Positions 18,631 through 27,307 are shown, counted from the stretch's first letter. The stretch is DNA of 64,000 nt from Puniceibacterium sediminis (GCF_900188035.1 NZ_FZNN01000001.1:1-64000), one strand, 5' to 3'. Program-made: numbers and translations. Notes: generated by a model from the sequence alone, not told the origin.

Positions 18631-19487
18631 TTTGACGGCTCCTTCATCCAGCGCGCCATGGCGATATAGGCCAGTGTCACCGCCGCCATCAACACAATCG
18701 ACAGCGCTGCCGCCATCGGCAGATCCGCCCGTCGCCCGATCTGCAGCATCACCAGCTGCGGCAGGGCAAGGTCGTTGCCGCCGCCCAGAATCTGCGGCGT
18801 CACATAGTCCCCGATGCACAGCGCGAATGTCAGAAAGGCACCCACCATCACCCCGGGCAGGGCCAGCGGCCAGACGATAAACCGAAAGATCTGCACCGGT
18901 CCCGCGCCCAGATCGGCGGCCGCGCGGCGCAGGTTGGGCGGCAATTGCACAAGGCTGGCGTAGATCGTCAGCGTCAGCAGCATGGTGAAAAAATGGGTGA
19001 ACCCGATCACCGTGGCCGCGCGCGAATTGGCAAGGTCCATCAGCGGCAGGCCCAGATCGCCCAGCCATCCGTTCAGCACGCCACGTTTGGCAAGCACCAG
19101 CGACCACGCATAGGATCGCACCACATATGACGTCCAGAACGGCACCACCGCCAGCGCGAGCGCAAGGCGGCGGTATTTCGCGGGCAGTTCCACCGCGATG
19201 ATCCACGCCAGCGGATAGGCCAGCGCCACAGACAGGACCGTGACGACCACTGTGATCTCAAGCGAATTCAGCGCCGCCTGCAGATAGGCGGGGCTGCTGG
19301 CGAACTTGGCGTAGTTGGCCAGCGTCCAGGCGGCTTCCAGCCCCTGATCGGTGCGCTGCCACAGGCTCAGCACCGCCATGACCCCGAAAGGCAGGGCAAA
19401 GAACACAAGCGTCCACAGCAGCGCCGGGGCGGCAAGCGCAAGCGCCCGCCGCCTGTCGCGACCCTCGATCGTCAGGGTCTTGCTCAT
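18627..19487 (-). CDS. ABC importer permease, PotB-like
   Basis: 286 residues. A short cytoplasmic N-terminus is followed by a TM helix (APALLWTLVFFALPFG) and about five further helices. The EAA-type loop reads AAADLGAGPVQIFRFIVWPLALPG. It pairs with the PotC-like gene that overlaps it by ATGA. The binding-protein gene ends 3 bp upstream. The operon order is binding protein, PotB, PotC, PotA, MBL hydrolase, which departs from the E. coli potABCD order. Confidence 0.9.
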   Translation of the reverse strand: MSKTLTIEGRDRRRALALAAPALLWTLVFFALPFGVMAVLSLWQRTDQGLEAAWTLANYAKFASSPAYLQAALNSLEITVVVTVLSVALAYPLAWIIAVELPAKYRRLALALAVVPFWTSYVVRSYAWSLVLAKRGVLNGWLGDLGLPLMDLANSRAATVIGFTHFFTMLLTLTIYASLVQLPPNLRRAAADLGAGPVQIFRFIVWPLALPGVMVGAFLTFALCIGDYVTPQILGGGNDLALPQLVMLQIGRRADLPMAAALSIVLMAAVTLAYIAMARWMKEPSK

Positions 19488-19490
19488 GCC

Positions 19491-20543
19491 CTAGTGCGCA
19501 AGAAAGCGTGTCCAGACATCCTGCATCGCCGCATCCAGATCGGCGTCCGGCGTGGGGTAAAGATCGGCCTTGTTCAGATAGTCCACCTGCTGATCCCAGC
19601 GCAGCGCGGCTTTCTGTTCGTCGGTCATCATGGCGCCGGCCATTCTGTTGGCGGGCATCGCCCAGTAACAGGACGACGTCGCAAGTGCGGCCTGTCCCTG
19701 CGGGGAAAGCACGTGTTTCACGAATTCCACCGCCAGATCGGGCTGTTTGCTGTCGGCAAAGACACCGATGGACTGTGACCAGCGCACAGCACCCTGTTCC
19801 GGGATCAGCCAGTCGAGATCCGGCAGATCGCCCGTGAGGCCCGCCGTAACCCATTCGCCGCCGCCGAACAGGATATCGACCTCTCCGGTCGCGATGGCGG
19901 TCTGAGATGACACCACTTCGCCAACCGACGACGCATTGTCCTTGAGCTTCATCAGCGCCGCCTCGATCGCGGGCAGGTCGTCCAGTGTGATGTCGGCCGT
20001 GGGAATGCCCAGACCCATGGCCACCATGCCCATCACCGGCACGTAATAGTCATAGACCGCCATGCTGCCGGGGGCATTGTCGGACCACAGCGCGGTCATG
20101 TCCGACAGATCCTCGGCGCTGACTGCGGCCGAGTTGAAGGACACGGTGTTATAGCCGAACTTTTCCGAAATCGCGTAGGTCTGCCCGTCGATGACATGGT
20201 TTTCTTCCATCACCATCTCGGGAAACAGTGAATCATAAGGCAGGTCTCCCACCGGCAGCGGCCCGAGGATTCCGGCCGAAACAACGCGTGGAACATCGAT
20301 CCCGTCGACCACCAGCACATCCCAGTCGCCCGGCTGGCTCTGTTCAATCAGGGACAGCGCGGCACCGGTGCCCTCATATTCCTTGAGGTTCACTTTCACG
20401 CCGAACTTGTCCTCGAACGGTTTGATCAGCGCGTCATCGGTATGATCGCACCACACCAGCGCGTTCAACTCCTGTGCGGCGGCCGCCTGGGTCAGAAGCG
20501 TGGTGCCGGCCAGAACGGCCAGCAGTCGGGTCGTGGTTTTCAT
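19491..20543 (-). CDS. ABC importer periplasmic binding protein, polyamine type (PotD-like)
   Basis: 350 residues. The Sec signal MKTTTRLLAVLAGTTLLTQAAAAQ precedes a mature domain of the SBP_bac_1/PotD class, opening with ELNALVWCDH. The frame runs 12 codons upstream of 20543, but this ATG begins the signal peptide directly and has a GGGAGACAAC-type ribosome binding site just upstream. It would deliver a polyamine or related amine to the permeases encoded next; the substrate is not proven by sequence. Confidence 0.88.
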   Translation of the reverse strand: MKTTTRLLAVLAGTTLLTQAAAAQELNALVWCDHTDDALIKPFEDKFGVKVNLKEYEGTGAALSLIEQSQPGDWDVLVVDGIDVPRVVSAGILGPLPVGDLPYDSLFPEMVMEENHVIDGQTYAISEKFGYNTVSFNSAAVSAEDLSDMTALWSDNAPGSMAVYDYYVPVMGMVAMGLGIPTADITLDDLPAIEAALMKLKDNASSVGEVVSSQTAIATGEVDILFGGGEWVTAGLTGDLPDLDWLIPEQGAVRWSQSIGVFADSKQPDLAVEFVKHVLSPQGQAALATSSCYWAMPANRMAGAMMTDEQKAALRWDQQVDYLNKADLYPTPDADLDAAMQDVWTRFLAH

Positions 20544-20813
20544 GGTGTTGTCTCCCTCGTCTTTTGTACCACAATACATAGCATGCGTTCAGCCTGAGTC
20601 CCGCAGCATCTGGATCATCGCAGCGCCTCGTCCGGGAAGGCCAGCGCAAATCCCTTGCATGCGTGAAATGGTGAATATCCGGACCAGATTTTTTCCCACT
20701 GGCACATAGATTAATCCCTGCTCTCACGTCTGGGCACCATCGCACCCGGACATGGCAGTTCAGACAATCCGAATGATGGCCGGGCGGTGCCGATCTGGCG
20801 TTCCACCGATTTG

Positions 20814-21869
20814 TCAGCGCAGATCCTGGTTCGAAAAATTCTCGCGCCAGCGTCGGATGAACTGGGCGCGCTTCTGCTGATCCATCGCAACAATCAGCGC
20901 GGGCGACAGCCCGATGGGGCGCAGGGTGGTTTCGGACACCGGGGGGCGTTCCTCGGCGCTGGCATCGTCGGTCAGCGGGTCGATCAGTAGCACGTCGGCA
21001 AGCACTGCGCGCCCCTGAACCGACAGCAGGAAATCCAGAAACGCCGCTGCCTCGGCGCTATGGGTGGCCGCCTTGGGGATCATCAGCGCCCGCGACAGGA
21101 CCAGCGTATAATCCTGCGGCAGCACGATCCCGATGCGCGGATCGCTTTGGGCTGCGACCTGTGCATAGGACCCCAGCACATTGTAGGCGATAAGGTAGGT
21201 CCCGTCGGCCACCCCCGCGATAATCTCGGCGGAACAGCAGGTTGCAACCGCACCGGTCCGGCCCAGACTTTCCAGCAAGGCGCCGAATGTCGTCGCCTCG
21301 CGCGCGTCCGAGAACGCAAAGAGATACCCCAATCCCGAGGATTCGACATCATAGGTCGCAACCTTTCCGGCATAGGGCGACGCCGTCGGGCGCAGCAGGT
21401 CCAGCAGGTCAAAGCGTGTCAGCGGCACGTCATCCAAGGGGACCAGATCGCGGTTGTAGGCCATCACTGCCGCCTCTCGCGTGATCCCCCACAGCTCATC
21501 CCGCCAGCGCAGTGCGGGGGGCAGGGCGGTCGTCAGCGCGGAAACATGCGGCGCGGCGCAGGCGTTGTTCACCATTTGCACCATCTGATGCACGCCCGAG
21601 GATATGACCACATCGGCCCCCGGCCTGCCGACAGCACAATCCGCAAGGCTGAGGTCGAATAGCGCGTTCGACCCCCATTGTTCGTAATCGATGGCCAGTC
21701 CCGGGCGGGTGGCCAGAAAGGCATCGATCACCGGGCCAAAGACGTTGATATCCGTGGTCGAACGGACCAGCAGACGGGTTGTGGCCAGTGCGGGGCCAAA
21801 GCTGCGGCTGACCTCTTGCGCGGTGGCAGGCAGGCCCCAGAGGCATATCATCAGAAACAGAATTCTCAT
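20814..21869 (-). CDS. Periplasmic binding protein encoded in a two-component operon
   Basis: 351 residues with a signal peptide (cleavage likely after ...WGLPATAQ, about residue 18). The rest resembles bacterial solute-binding proteins of the iron/thiamine-like class: LLVRSTTDINVFGPVIDAF near the start and IPKAATHSAEAAAFLDFLLS near the end. It has several Cys residues, including a Cys-Cys pair, unusual for this class. Its ATG overlaps the histidine kinase stop (ATGA), so it is the third gene of a regulator-kinase-binding protein operon. It may present ligand to the kinase rather than serve a transporter (inference); no permease gene is beside it. Confidence 0.8.
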   Translation of the reverse strand: MRILFLMICLWGLPATAQEVSRSFGPALATTRLLVRSTTDINVFGPVIDAFLATRPGLAIDYEQWGSNALFDLSLADCAVGRPGADVVISSGVHQMVQMVNNACAAPHVSALTTALPPALRWRDELWGITREAAVMAYNRDLVPLDDVPLTRFDLLDLLRPTASPYAGKVATYDVESSGLGYLFAFSDAREATTFGALLESLGRTGAVATCCSAEIIAGVADGTYLIAYNVLGSYAQVAAQSDPRIGIVLPQDYTLVLSRALMIPKAATHSAEAAAFLDFLLSVQGRAVLADVLLIDPLTDDASAEERPPVSETTLRPIGLSPALIVAMDQQKRAQFIRRWRENFSNQDLR

Positions 21870-23254
21870 ACCGACCCCTCTGCCAGTGGCAGCACCAGCG
21901 CGGCCCGAAATCCCGCATCGACCCGTTCCAGAACCAGCTCACCACCATAGGCCTGCGCCACGGCTGCCGCGATGGCCAGACCCAGCCCCGCCCCATCGCC
22001 CCGCACGGCTGAATTGTGAGCGAACCGGCTGCCGAGCCGATCAAGGATGGCCGGTGCCGGTCCGCTGCCACCATCCTCGACCCACAGAACAGCGCGCCCC
22101 TCTTCGACCGAGGCACCGACCCGCACCGGAGAGGCGCCGTATTTCACCGCATTGCCCAGCAAGTTCTTTGCCGCCTCGGTCAGCGACAGCAGGTCGCCCT
22201 GTACCGGCACTTCGGCCTCCCCGATCACCAGTCGTATCTCGACCCCCGGCGTGGTCAGGGCAAAATCCCCGGCCTCGACGACCTCAAGCGCGGCATCGCG
22301 CAAATCCACCGCTTCGCGCCGCACGGATTCGGCTCGGTGGATCACCAGCGCGCGGCTTAGCATCTGATCCAGCAGATGGCCCAGATCGACCGTCCGTCGG
22401 TGAATACGCATGACGATGGCATCCCGCCGTGTCCCGTCCGGTTCGCCCGCTGCCAGATCGGCCTGCGCCCGCAGCGCTGCGACGGGTGTGCGCAGCTGAT
22501 GCGCGGTGTCCGAAATCAGCCCGCGCATCGCCCGGACCTGCTGATCAATCCGCCCCATGAACCCGTTCAGGGCGCTAACCATGCCGATCGCCTCTTTCGG
22601 CACGGGCGCCTTGATCGGGGTCAGGTCGTAAGGATCGCGCCGGGCCACCGCCTCGGCCAGACGGTCCAGCGGGCGCAGGGCAGACCGCACCACAAACACC
22701 GCGAGCAAGGACATCAGCACCCCGGCGCCGGCCATGACCACCAGCGCACGCTGGGTGATCTCAAGCGCCAGTGCGCGGCGCGCGCGCAGGGTCTGGCCCA
22801 CGATCACCTCGACCGGACCCGAAACGTTGCGCTCGGCAAACCGCCGCGTGACCGCTGCATATCGCGCGGCCTCGCCGAAAAACGCCGCGTCGTAGAAATC
22901 AAGCCCGGTTGCAGGGGTTTCGGGCGGGTCGGGAAGGTCAGCGTAGCCGGTCAGCACCTCTCCGCCCGGGCCTGTGACGCGGTAGGCGATGCGGTCGTCC
23001 GGGGCCAGCGCAAGCAGCTGAAAGGCAGAGATCGGCAGATCCACCAGCAGATCGCCCCCGTCGACCGAGATTGACGCCGCGATATCCGTCGCCGCCCCGA
23101 CCAGCAGCCGATCATAGGCATCCTGCGCCGCCTGCCGCCCATAGGCAAAGGCCGCAATCGACACCAGCACACCGCCGACCCCCAGCAACAGCGCGACGGC
23201 CAGCGCCACGCGGGCGACCAGCGACATTTGCCACGGCGGAATGTGGCTATTCAT
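21866..23254 (-). CDS. Sensor histidine kinase, TctE-like
   Basis: 462 residues. TM1 (about 12-35) and TM2 (about 165-190) flank a periplasmic domain, then a HAMP-like linker, the H-box DTAHQLRTPVAALRAQ (phospho-His), and an HATPase domain with an N-box (LTEAAKNLLGNAVKYG) and G-boxes (EDGGSGPAP, GDGAGLGLAIAAAVAQ). Kinases of this TctE/QseC class control carboxylate uptake operons. The ATG at 23254 is chosen over TTG at 23257. It overlaps the response-regulator gene by 8 bp. It lies opposite tctCBA, the probable target. Confidence 0.9.
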   Translation of the reverse strand: MNSHIPPWQMSLVARVALAVALLLGVGGVLVSIAAFAYGRQAAQDAYDRLLVGAATDIAASISVDGGDLLVDLPISAFQLLALAPDDRIAYRVTGPGGEVLTGYADLPDPPETPATGLDFYDAAFFGEAARYAAVTRRFAERNVSGPVEVIVGQTLRARRALALEITQRALVVMAGAGVLMSLLAVFVVRSALRPLDRLAEAVARRDPYDLTPIKAPVPKEAIGMVSALNGFMGRIDQQVRAMRGLISDTAHQLRTPVAALRAQADLAAGEPDGTRRDAIVMRIHRRTVDLGHLLDQMLSRALVIHRAESVRREAVDLRDAALEVVEAGDFALTTPGVEIRLVIGEAEVPVQGDLLSLTEAAKNLLGNAVKYGASPVRVGASVEEGRAVLWVEDGGSGPAPAILDRLGSRFAHNSAVRGDGAGLGLAIAAAVAQAYGGELVLERVDAGFRAALVLPLAEGSV

Positions 23255-23918
23255 CAACCACGATCCGGTACCCCAGCCCGCGCTGGGTTTCGATGCGCAC
23301 GCCGCTGCCGGACAGCTTTTTGCGCAGCCGCGCGATATATAGTTCGATCGCGTTCAGACCCACGTCCGCATCGTCAAAGGAAAACAGCCGCTCGTACAGC
23401 CGTTCCTTGGCCATCAGCGTCCCCATGTTGCGGATCAGCAGCCCCAGTAACGCGAATTCCCGGCGTGTCAGGGCCAGCAACTGCCCCTGCACCGTCACCG
23501 TCTTGGCGGTTGGATGAAACACCAGATCGCCAAGGGTGATATCTTCGCTCTTTTGCCCCTGCTCACGGCGATAAAGTGCATGAATGCGCGCCTCCAGTTC
23601 CCGCTGATCGAATGGCTTCACCAGATAATCATCTGCGCCAAGGTTCAGCGCCGATACCCGGTCATCCACCGAAAACAAGGCCGTCAACATGATCACCGGC
23701 GTGCGCAACCCGCGTGCGCGCAACTCCTGCAGCAGTTCGGTGCCAATGCCATCCGGCAGGTTGATGTCGAGCACGATCACGTCATAGCCCTGCACATCGA
23801 CGTATCCGCGTGCCTCATCCAGTGTACCGGCCATATCGCAGGCCATGCCCGCGCGCTCCAGCCGGATCACGATGGCCTCGGCCACGTCCCGCGTATCCTC
23901 GACCAGCAGCACCCGCAT
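23247..23918 (-). CDS. Response regulator, OmpR/TctD-like
   Basis: 223 residues. Receiver domain (1-115): MRVLLVEDTRD acidic pocket, phospho-acceptor Asp in VIVLDINLPDG (about residue 51), Thr in MLTA, and Lys in DYLVKPF. The C-terminal winged-helix DNA-binding domain is of OmpR type (LTRREFALLGLL ... IELYIARLRKKL ... RGLGYRI). The long upstream frame is dropped: the ATG at 23918 starts the conserved MRVLLVEDT. First gene of the regulator-kinase-binding protein operon, divergent from tctC. Confidence 0.93.
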   Translation of the reverse strand: MRVLLVEDTRDVAEAIVIRLERAGMACDMAGTLDEARGYVDVQGYDVIVLDINLPDGIGTELLQELRARGLRTPVIMLTALFSVDDRVSALNLGADDYLVKPFDQRELEARIHALYRREQGQKSEDITLGDLVFHPTAKTVTVQGQLLALTRREFALLGLLIRNMGTLMAKERLYERLFSFDDADVGLNAIELYIARLRKKLSGSGVRIETQRGLGYRIVVDE

Positions 23919-23989
23919 GTCTCTGATTTCCCCCCAAACTGTGCCCGGGCGGGATCTTGTGTCCCCCGTGGCGTCAGTCCGGGCAGGGT

Positions 23990-24010
23990 GTGACAGGTTG
24001 GTGACAGGTT
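23990..24010. promoter_or_regulatory. Tandem direct repeat, candidate response-regulator site
   Basis: GTGACAGGTT occurs twice, at 23990-23999 and 24001-24010, an 11-bp step. OmpR-family regulators bind as head-to-tail dimers to direct repeats about one helical turn apart. It lies between the divergent regulator gene and tctC, where a TctD-like site would be expected. Confidence 0.5.
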
Positions 24011-24080
24011 CAAGGCCTATCAACCGCCAACCAGCCGCGCGCGAGGAGACCGGGACCGTCCCGGAGCGTGCTGCCGGTCT

Positions 24081-24190
24081 GCCAGCCTTGCTGGCCACAA
24101 AGACTTGCCCGCCAGTGCAACTGGCAAAACAGACGTGCCCGCCAGTGCAACTGGCAAAACAGACGTGCCCGCCAGTGCAACTGGCAAAAT
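24081..24190 (+). repeat. 30-bp tandem repeats with a palindrome in each, tctC leader
   Basis: Three near-identical 30-bp units fill 24101-24190, two differing from each other only at their last base and the first with one T/G change. A partial fourth follows. Each unit has the palindrome GCCAGTGCAACTGGC at 24111, 24141 and 24171. A diverged palindrome GCCAG-CCTTG-CTGGC lies exactly one period upstream at 24081. The block ends 7 bp before the GGAGGAG ribosome binding site of tctC. The unit length is a multiple of three and the frame upstream of tctC stays open through it, but no protein family is evident. Confidence 0.85.
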
Positions 24191-24211
24191 AGACTTGGAG
24201 GAGTCACCCAA

Positions 24212-25201
24212 ATGACCATCACAACACCCCGCCTGACGCTTGCCGCGGCGTTCCTGGGCCTTTCCGCCCTGACCGCAGGCGCGCAGGGTTTCACCCCCGA
24301 AAACCCCGAGTGCATCGCGCCCGCCAACCCCGGCGGCGGCTGGGATTTCACCTGCCGTCAGGTCGGCAAGGAACTTCAGGACCTTGGCCTGCTGGACAAG
24401 ACCGTTCAGGTCGTCAACCTCGCCGGTGGCGGAGGTGGCGTGGCCTATGCTGAGGTCGTGAACAAGCGTAACGACGACAACGATCTGATCGTTGCTGCCT
24501 CGTCCGCCACCGCGACCCGCCTCGCGCAGGGTGCCTATCCGGGCAACACGATGGATCAGGTCCGCTGGCTCGCCTCTGTTGGCGCTGACTACGGCGTGAT
24601 CGCCGTGGCCGCCGACAGCGAGATCGAGACACTGCCCCAGATGCTCGACATCATGAAGAACGACCCGACAGCAATTTCCGTCGCCGGTGGTTCGGCTGTT
24701 GGTGGCTGGGATCACCTCAAGGTGCTGATCGCGGCCAATGCCTATGGCATCGAGGACGTGCGCACCGTGAAATACATCGCCTTTGACGGCGGTGGCGAGG
24801 CTGTGACCCAACTGCTGGCCGGCTCAGTGCAGGCCTTTACCGGTGACATCTCCGAAGCCAAGGGTTTCGTCGATTCCGGTGACATCAAGGTGATCGCGGT
24901 TCTGGCACCCGAGCGTCTGGACGGCGAATTCTCCAAGTTCCCGACCGCGAAAGAGCAGGGTGTGGATGCGGTTGGCGCCAACTGGCGCGGCTTCTATGCA
25001 CCGGGCGGCATGTCGGACGAGGCATATGACGCATGGGTCGACAAGATCGCCACTCTCTACGCTTCGGACGAATGGAAAGCGACCATGGCCGCCAACGGCA
25101 TGGCCCCGCTCGACCTGCAGGGTGCTGAATTCCAGGCCTTCGTAGCGGCCTCGGTTCAGCAGATCCAGGACATCTCGAAAGAGATCGGGATCATCAAGTA
25201 A
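24212..25201 (+). CDS. tctC: Tripartite tricarboxylate transporter binding protein TctC
   Basis: 329 residues. Signal peptide (about 1-23, ending LTAGAQG), then the TctC/Bug fold, with the family's PANPGGGWDFTCRQVG segment near the start that shapes the ligand pocket. It captures a carboxylate such as citrate in the periplasm for TctBA. The frame is open upstream to 24068 through the repeats, but the ATG at 24212 begins the signal peptide and follows GGAGGAG at 24197-24203 with 8-nt spacing. Confidence 0.93.
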   Translation: MTITTPRLTLAAAFLGLSALTAGAQGFTPENPECIAPANPGGGWDFTCRQVGKELQDLGLLDKTVQVVNLAGGGGGVAYAEVVNKRNDDNDLIVAASSATATRLAQGAYPGNTMDQVRWLASVGADYGVIAVAADSEIETLPQMLDIMKNDPTAISVAGGSAVGGWDHLKVLIAANAYGIEDVRTVKYIAFDGGGEAVTQLLAGSVQAFTGDISEAKGFVDSGDIKVIAVLAPERLDGEFSKFPTAKEQGVDAVGANWRGFYAPGGMSDEAYDAWVDKIATLYASDEWKATMAANGMAPLDLQGAEFQAFVAASVQQIQDISKEIGIIK

Positions 25202-25220
25202 GCGCGCACCGCTTGCTGCC

Positions 25221-25247
25221 GCGCCCGGAAGTCGATCTTCCGGGCGC
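25221..25247 (+). terminator. Hairpin between tctC and tctB (possible attenuator or mRNA stabiliser)
   Basis: A perfect 11-bp stem GCGCCCGGAAG/CTTCCGGGCGC with a 5-nt loop, 20 bp after the tctC stop. There is no long T-run after it, so partial termination or 3'-end protection of tctC mRNA is more likely than full termination. Binding proteins are usually needed in excess over the membrane subunits. Confidence 0.55.
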
Positions 25248-25330
25248 ACCTCATTTTCCCGCCGTGTTTCCCCCTGTGTCACCCACATTTCCGGCCCGCC
25301 CCCGCGCGCGCCGAACCGAAGGAGACCCTC

Positions 25331-25762
25331 ATGAGTGATCGTATATTCGGTGTGGTCGGGCTGTTGCTGGCCGCGTTCTACATCTGGGCCGCCCTGATCA
25401 TCGAGGAAAGCTTCCTCTCCGACGCTGTCGGCCCCAAAGCCTTTCCGATCATCATTGCCTGCGTGCTGGCTCTGGCATCCATCGTGATCGCCCTGAAGCC
25501 CGATCCCGAACCGGTCTGGCCCAGCCTTGGCCGCCTGGCCGAGATCCTTGCCGCCGCCGTGGTGATGTTCCTCTATTCCATGCTGCTGCCCGAGATTGGC
25601 TTCATCTTCGCCACCATCTTCGCCGCCAGCTATCTTGCCTGGCGTCTCGGCTCGACCTTCATCGGCTCGGTCCTGACCGGCGTCGGCACATCGGTCGGCA
25701 TCTACGTCATCTTTCACCTCGTTCTGGGTCTGTCGCTTGCGCGCGGCCCGTTCGGCTTCTGA
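25331..25762 (+). CDS. tctB: Tripartite tricarboxylate transporter small membrane subunit TctB
   Basis: 143 residues with four predicted TM helices: FGVVGLLLAAFYIWAALII, FPIIIACVLALASIVIAL, LAEILAAAVVMFLYSMLLPE, and a C-terminal pair around GSVLTGVGTSVGIYVIFHL. This is the TctB/DUF1468 family, the small poorly conserved subunit. It lies between tctC and tctA with 15 bp to tctA. ATG with an AAGGAGA ribosome binding site. Confidence 0.9.
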   Translation: MSDRIFGVVGLLLAAFYIWAALIIEESFLSDAVGPKAFPIIIACVLALASIVIALKPDPEPVWPSLGRLAEILAAAVVMFLYSMLLPEIGFIFATIFAASYLAWRLGSTFIGSVLTGVGTSVGIYVIFHLVLGLSLARGPFGF

Positions 25763-25777
25763 TTCCAGGGGACATTC

Positions 25778-27307
25778 ATGGAAACGCTCTCCTCTCTCGC
25801 CGACGGCTTTGCCATCGCCATCACCTGGCAGAACATGCTTCTGGCCCTGCTGGGCTGCTTTCTGGGTACCGTCATGGGCGCGCTGCCGGGGCTTGGCCCG
25901 TCGAACGGCGTCGCCATCCTGATCCCGCTGGCTTTTACCCTTGGCCTTGGCGCGACACCCTCGCTGATCCTGCTGACCTCGGTCTATTACGGCGCGATGT
26001 ACGGCGGGCGGATCAGTTCGATCCTGCTCAACATCCCCGGCGATGAACCTGCGATGATGACCTGCCTTGACGGCTATCCGATGGCGCAAAAGGGGCAGGC
26101 GGGCGAGGCGCTGGCCATCTCTGGCATCGCGTCCTTTGTCGGGTCGTTCTTTGCCACCTGGGGTCTGATCTTCCTCGCGCCGCAGCTGGTCAAGATCGCG
26201 CTGCTGTTCGGCCCTGCCGAATACTTTGCCCTCTTCGCGCTGGCCTTTGCCACGCTGGGCGGCGTCAGTTCGACCAATCAGGCGAAATCAGCCTTTGCAG
26301 CTGCCCTTGGCCTTGGCCTTGCGATGATCGGCGTCGACACCCAGACCGGCGTGCCGCGCTTTACCTTTGGCGAGGTGCATCTGTACGACGGTCTGGACTT
26401 CCTTGTCGCCATCGTCGGTCTGTTTGCCCTGTCCGAGGTTTTCATCTTCCTCGAACACCGCCACGGCAATGCCGACGCCGCCGACAAGAAGATCACCATT
26501 GGCCGCCTGACGCCGCCCATGTCGATGATCAAGCAATGCACACCGACCATGCTGCGCTCGACCTTCCTTGGCTTCCTTGCCGGGGTGCTTCCGGGGGCGG
26601 GCGCCTCGCTCGGGTCCTTCATCTCCTACTCCATGGAAAAGAAGCTGGTCGACAAGGGCACATTCGGCAAAGGCGATCCTCGTGGCGTTGCCGCGCCCGA
26701 GGCTGGCAACAACGCCGCCGCCGGTGGTGCGCTGGTGCCGATGCTGGCGCTCGGCGTGCCGGGTTCTGGCACCACGGCGGTCCTGCTGGCGGTTCTGCTG
26801 AGCCTCAACATCACGCCGGGGCCGCTGCTGTTCACCCAGAACCCCGATGTGGTCTGGGGCCTGATCGCGGCGCTGTTCATCGCAAACTTCATGCTGCTGG
26901 CGATGAACATCCCCATGGTGGGCCTGTTCACCCGCATCCTGATGGTCCCGCCCAAGGTGCTGATGCCGGTCGTCGCGATGGTCAGCTTTGTTGGCATCTA
27001 CGGCATCTCGGGGTCGACCTTTGACCTTCAGGTGATGATCGGGTTTGGCCTGCTGGGCTGGGTGCTGCGCAAGTTCGACGTGCCCTTGGTGCCGATCATC
27101 CTTGGCACGCTGCTGGGCAACGCGATGGAGAGCAACATGCGCCGCGCCATCACCATCGACGACGGCAACTGGGGCACGCTGGTGGACAGCCCGCTGGCGC
27201 TGGGTCTTTGGGCGATCGCGATCATCGGGTTCATCCTGCCGGTTCTGGTTGGCAAGATGATCAAGTCCAAGATGCGCCGGGACGACGAGTCCTCGCTGTC
27301 TGACTAA
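25778..27307 (+). CDS. tctA: Tripartite tricarboxylate transporter large membrane subunit TctA
   Basis: 509 residues, the usual length for TctA (DUF112), with about 12 TM helices. Family signatures include GALPGLGPSNGVAILIPL, YYGAMYGGRISSILLNIPG and, in the second half, GVLPGAGASLGSFISY and ALGVPGSGTTAVLL, two repeated Gly/Pro-rich re-entrant motifs. It forms the ion-coupled channel fed by TctC. Last gene of tctCBA; a strong terminator follows after 20 bp. Confidence 0.94.
   Translation: METLSSLADGFAIAITWQNMLLALLGCFLGTVMGALPGLGPSNGVAILIPLAFTLGLGATPSLILLTSVYYGAMYGGRISSILLNIPGDEPAMMTCLDGYPMAQKGQAGEALAISGIASFVGSFFATWGLIFLAPQLVKIALLFGPAEYFALFALAFATLGGVSSTNQAKSAFAAALGLGLAMIGVDTQTGVPRFTFGEVHLYDGLDFLVAIVGLFALSEVFIFLEHRHGNADAADKKITIGRLTPPMSMIKQCTPTMLRSTFLGFLAGVLPGAGASLGSFISYSMEKKLVDKGTFGKGDPRGVAAPEAGNNAAAGGALVPMLALGVPGSGTTAVLLAVLLSLNITPGPLLFTQNPDVVWGLIAALFIANFMLLAMNIPMVGLFTRILMVPPKVLMPVVAMVSFVGIYGISGSTFDLQVMIGFGLLGWVLRKFDVPLVPIILGTLLGNAMESNMRRAITIDDGNWGTLVDSPLALGLWAIAIIGFILPVLVGKMIKSKMRRDDESSLSD

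Noticed and set aside
17860-19206. A 448-residue permease frame
   Set aside because: Its first 190 codons are the wrong frame of the PotB-like gene. The PotC-like protein starts at 18630, where the four-base overlap and first TM helix lie.
24101-24190. CRISPR array
   Set aside because: The units abut directly with no spacers between them and no cas genes are near. They are plain tandem repeats.
24068-24211. N-terminal extension of TctC, or a small repeat protein, across the 30-bp repeats
   Set aside because: The frame is open because the unit is a multiple of three and lacks stops. A good ribosome binding site and signal peptide start at 24212. The opposite strand is also open, which argues against selection for coding.
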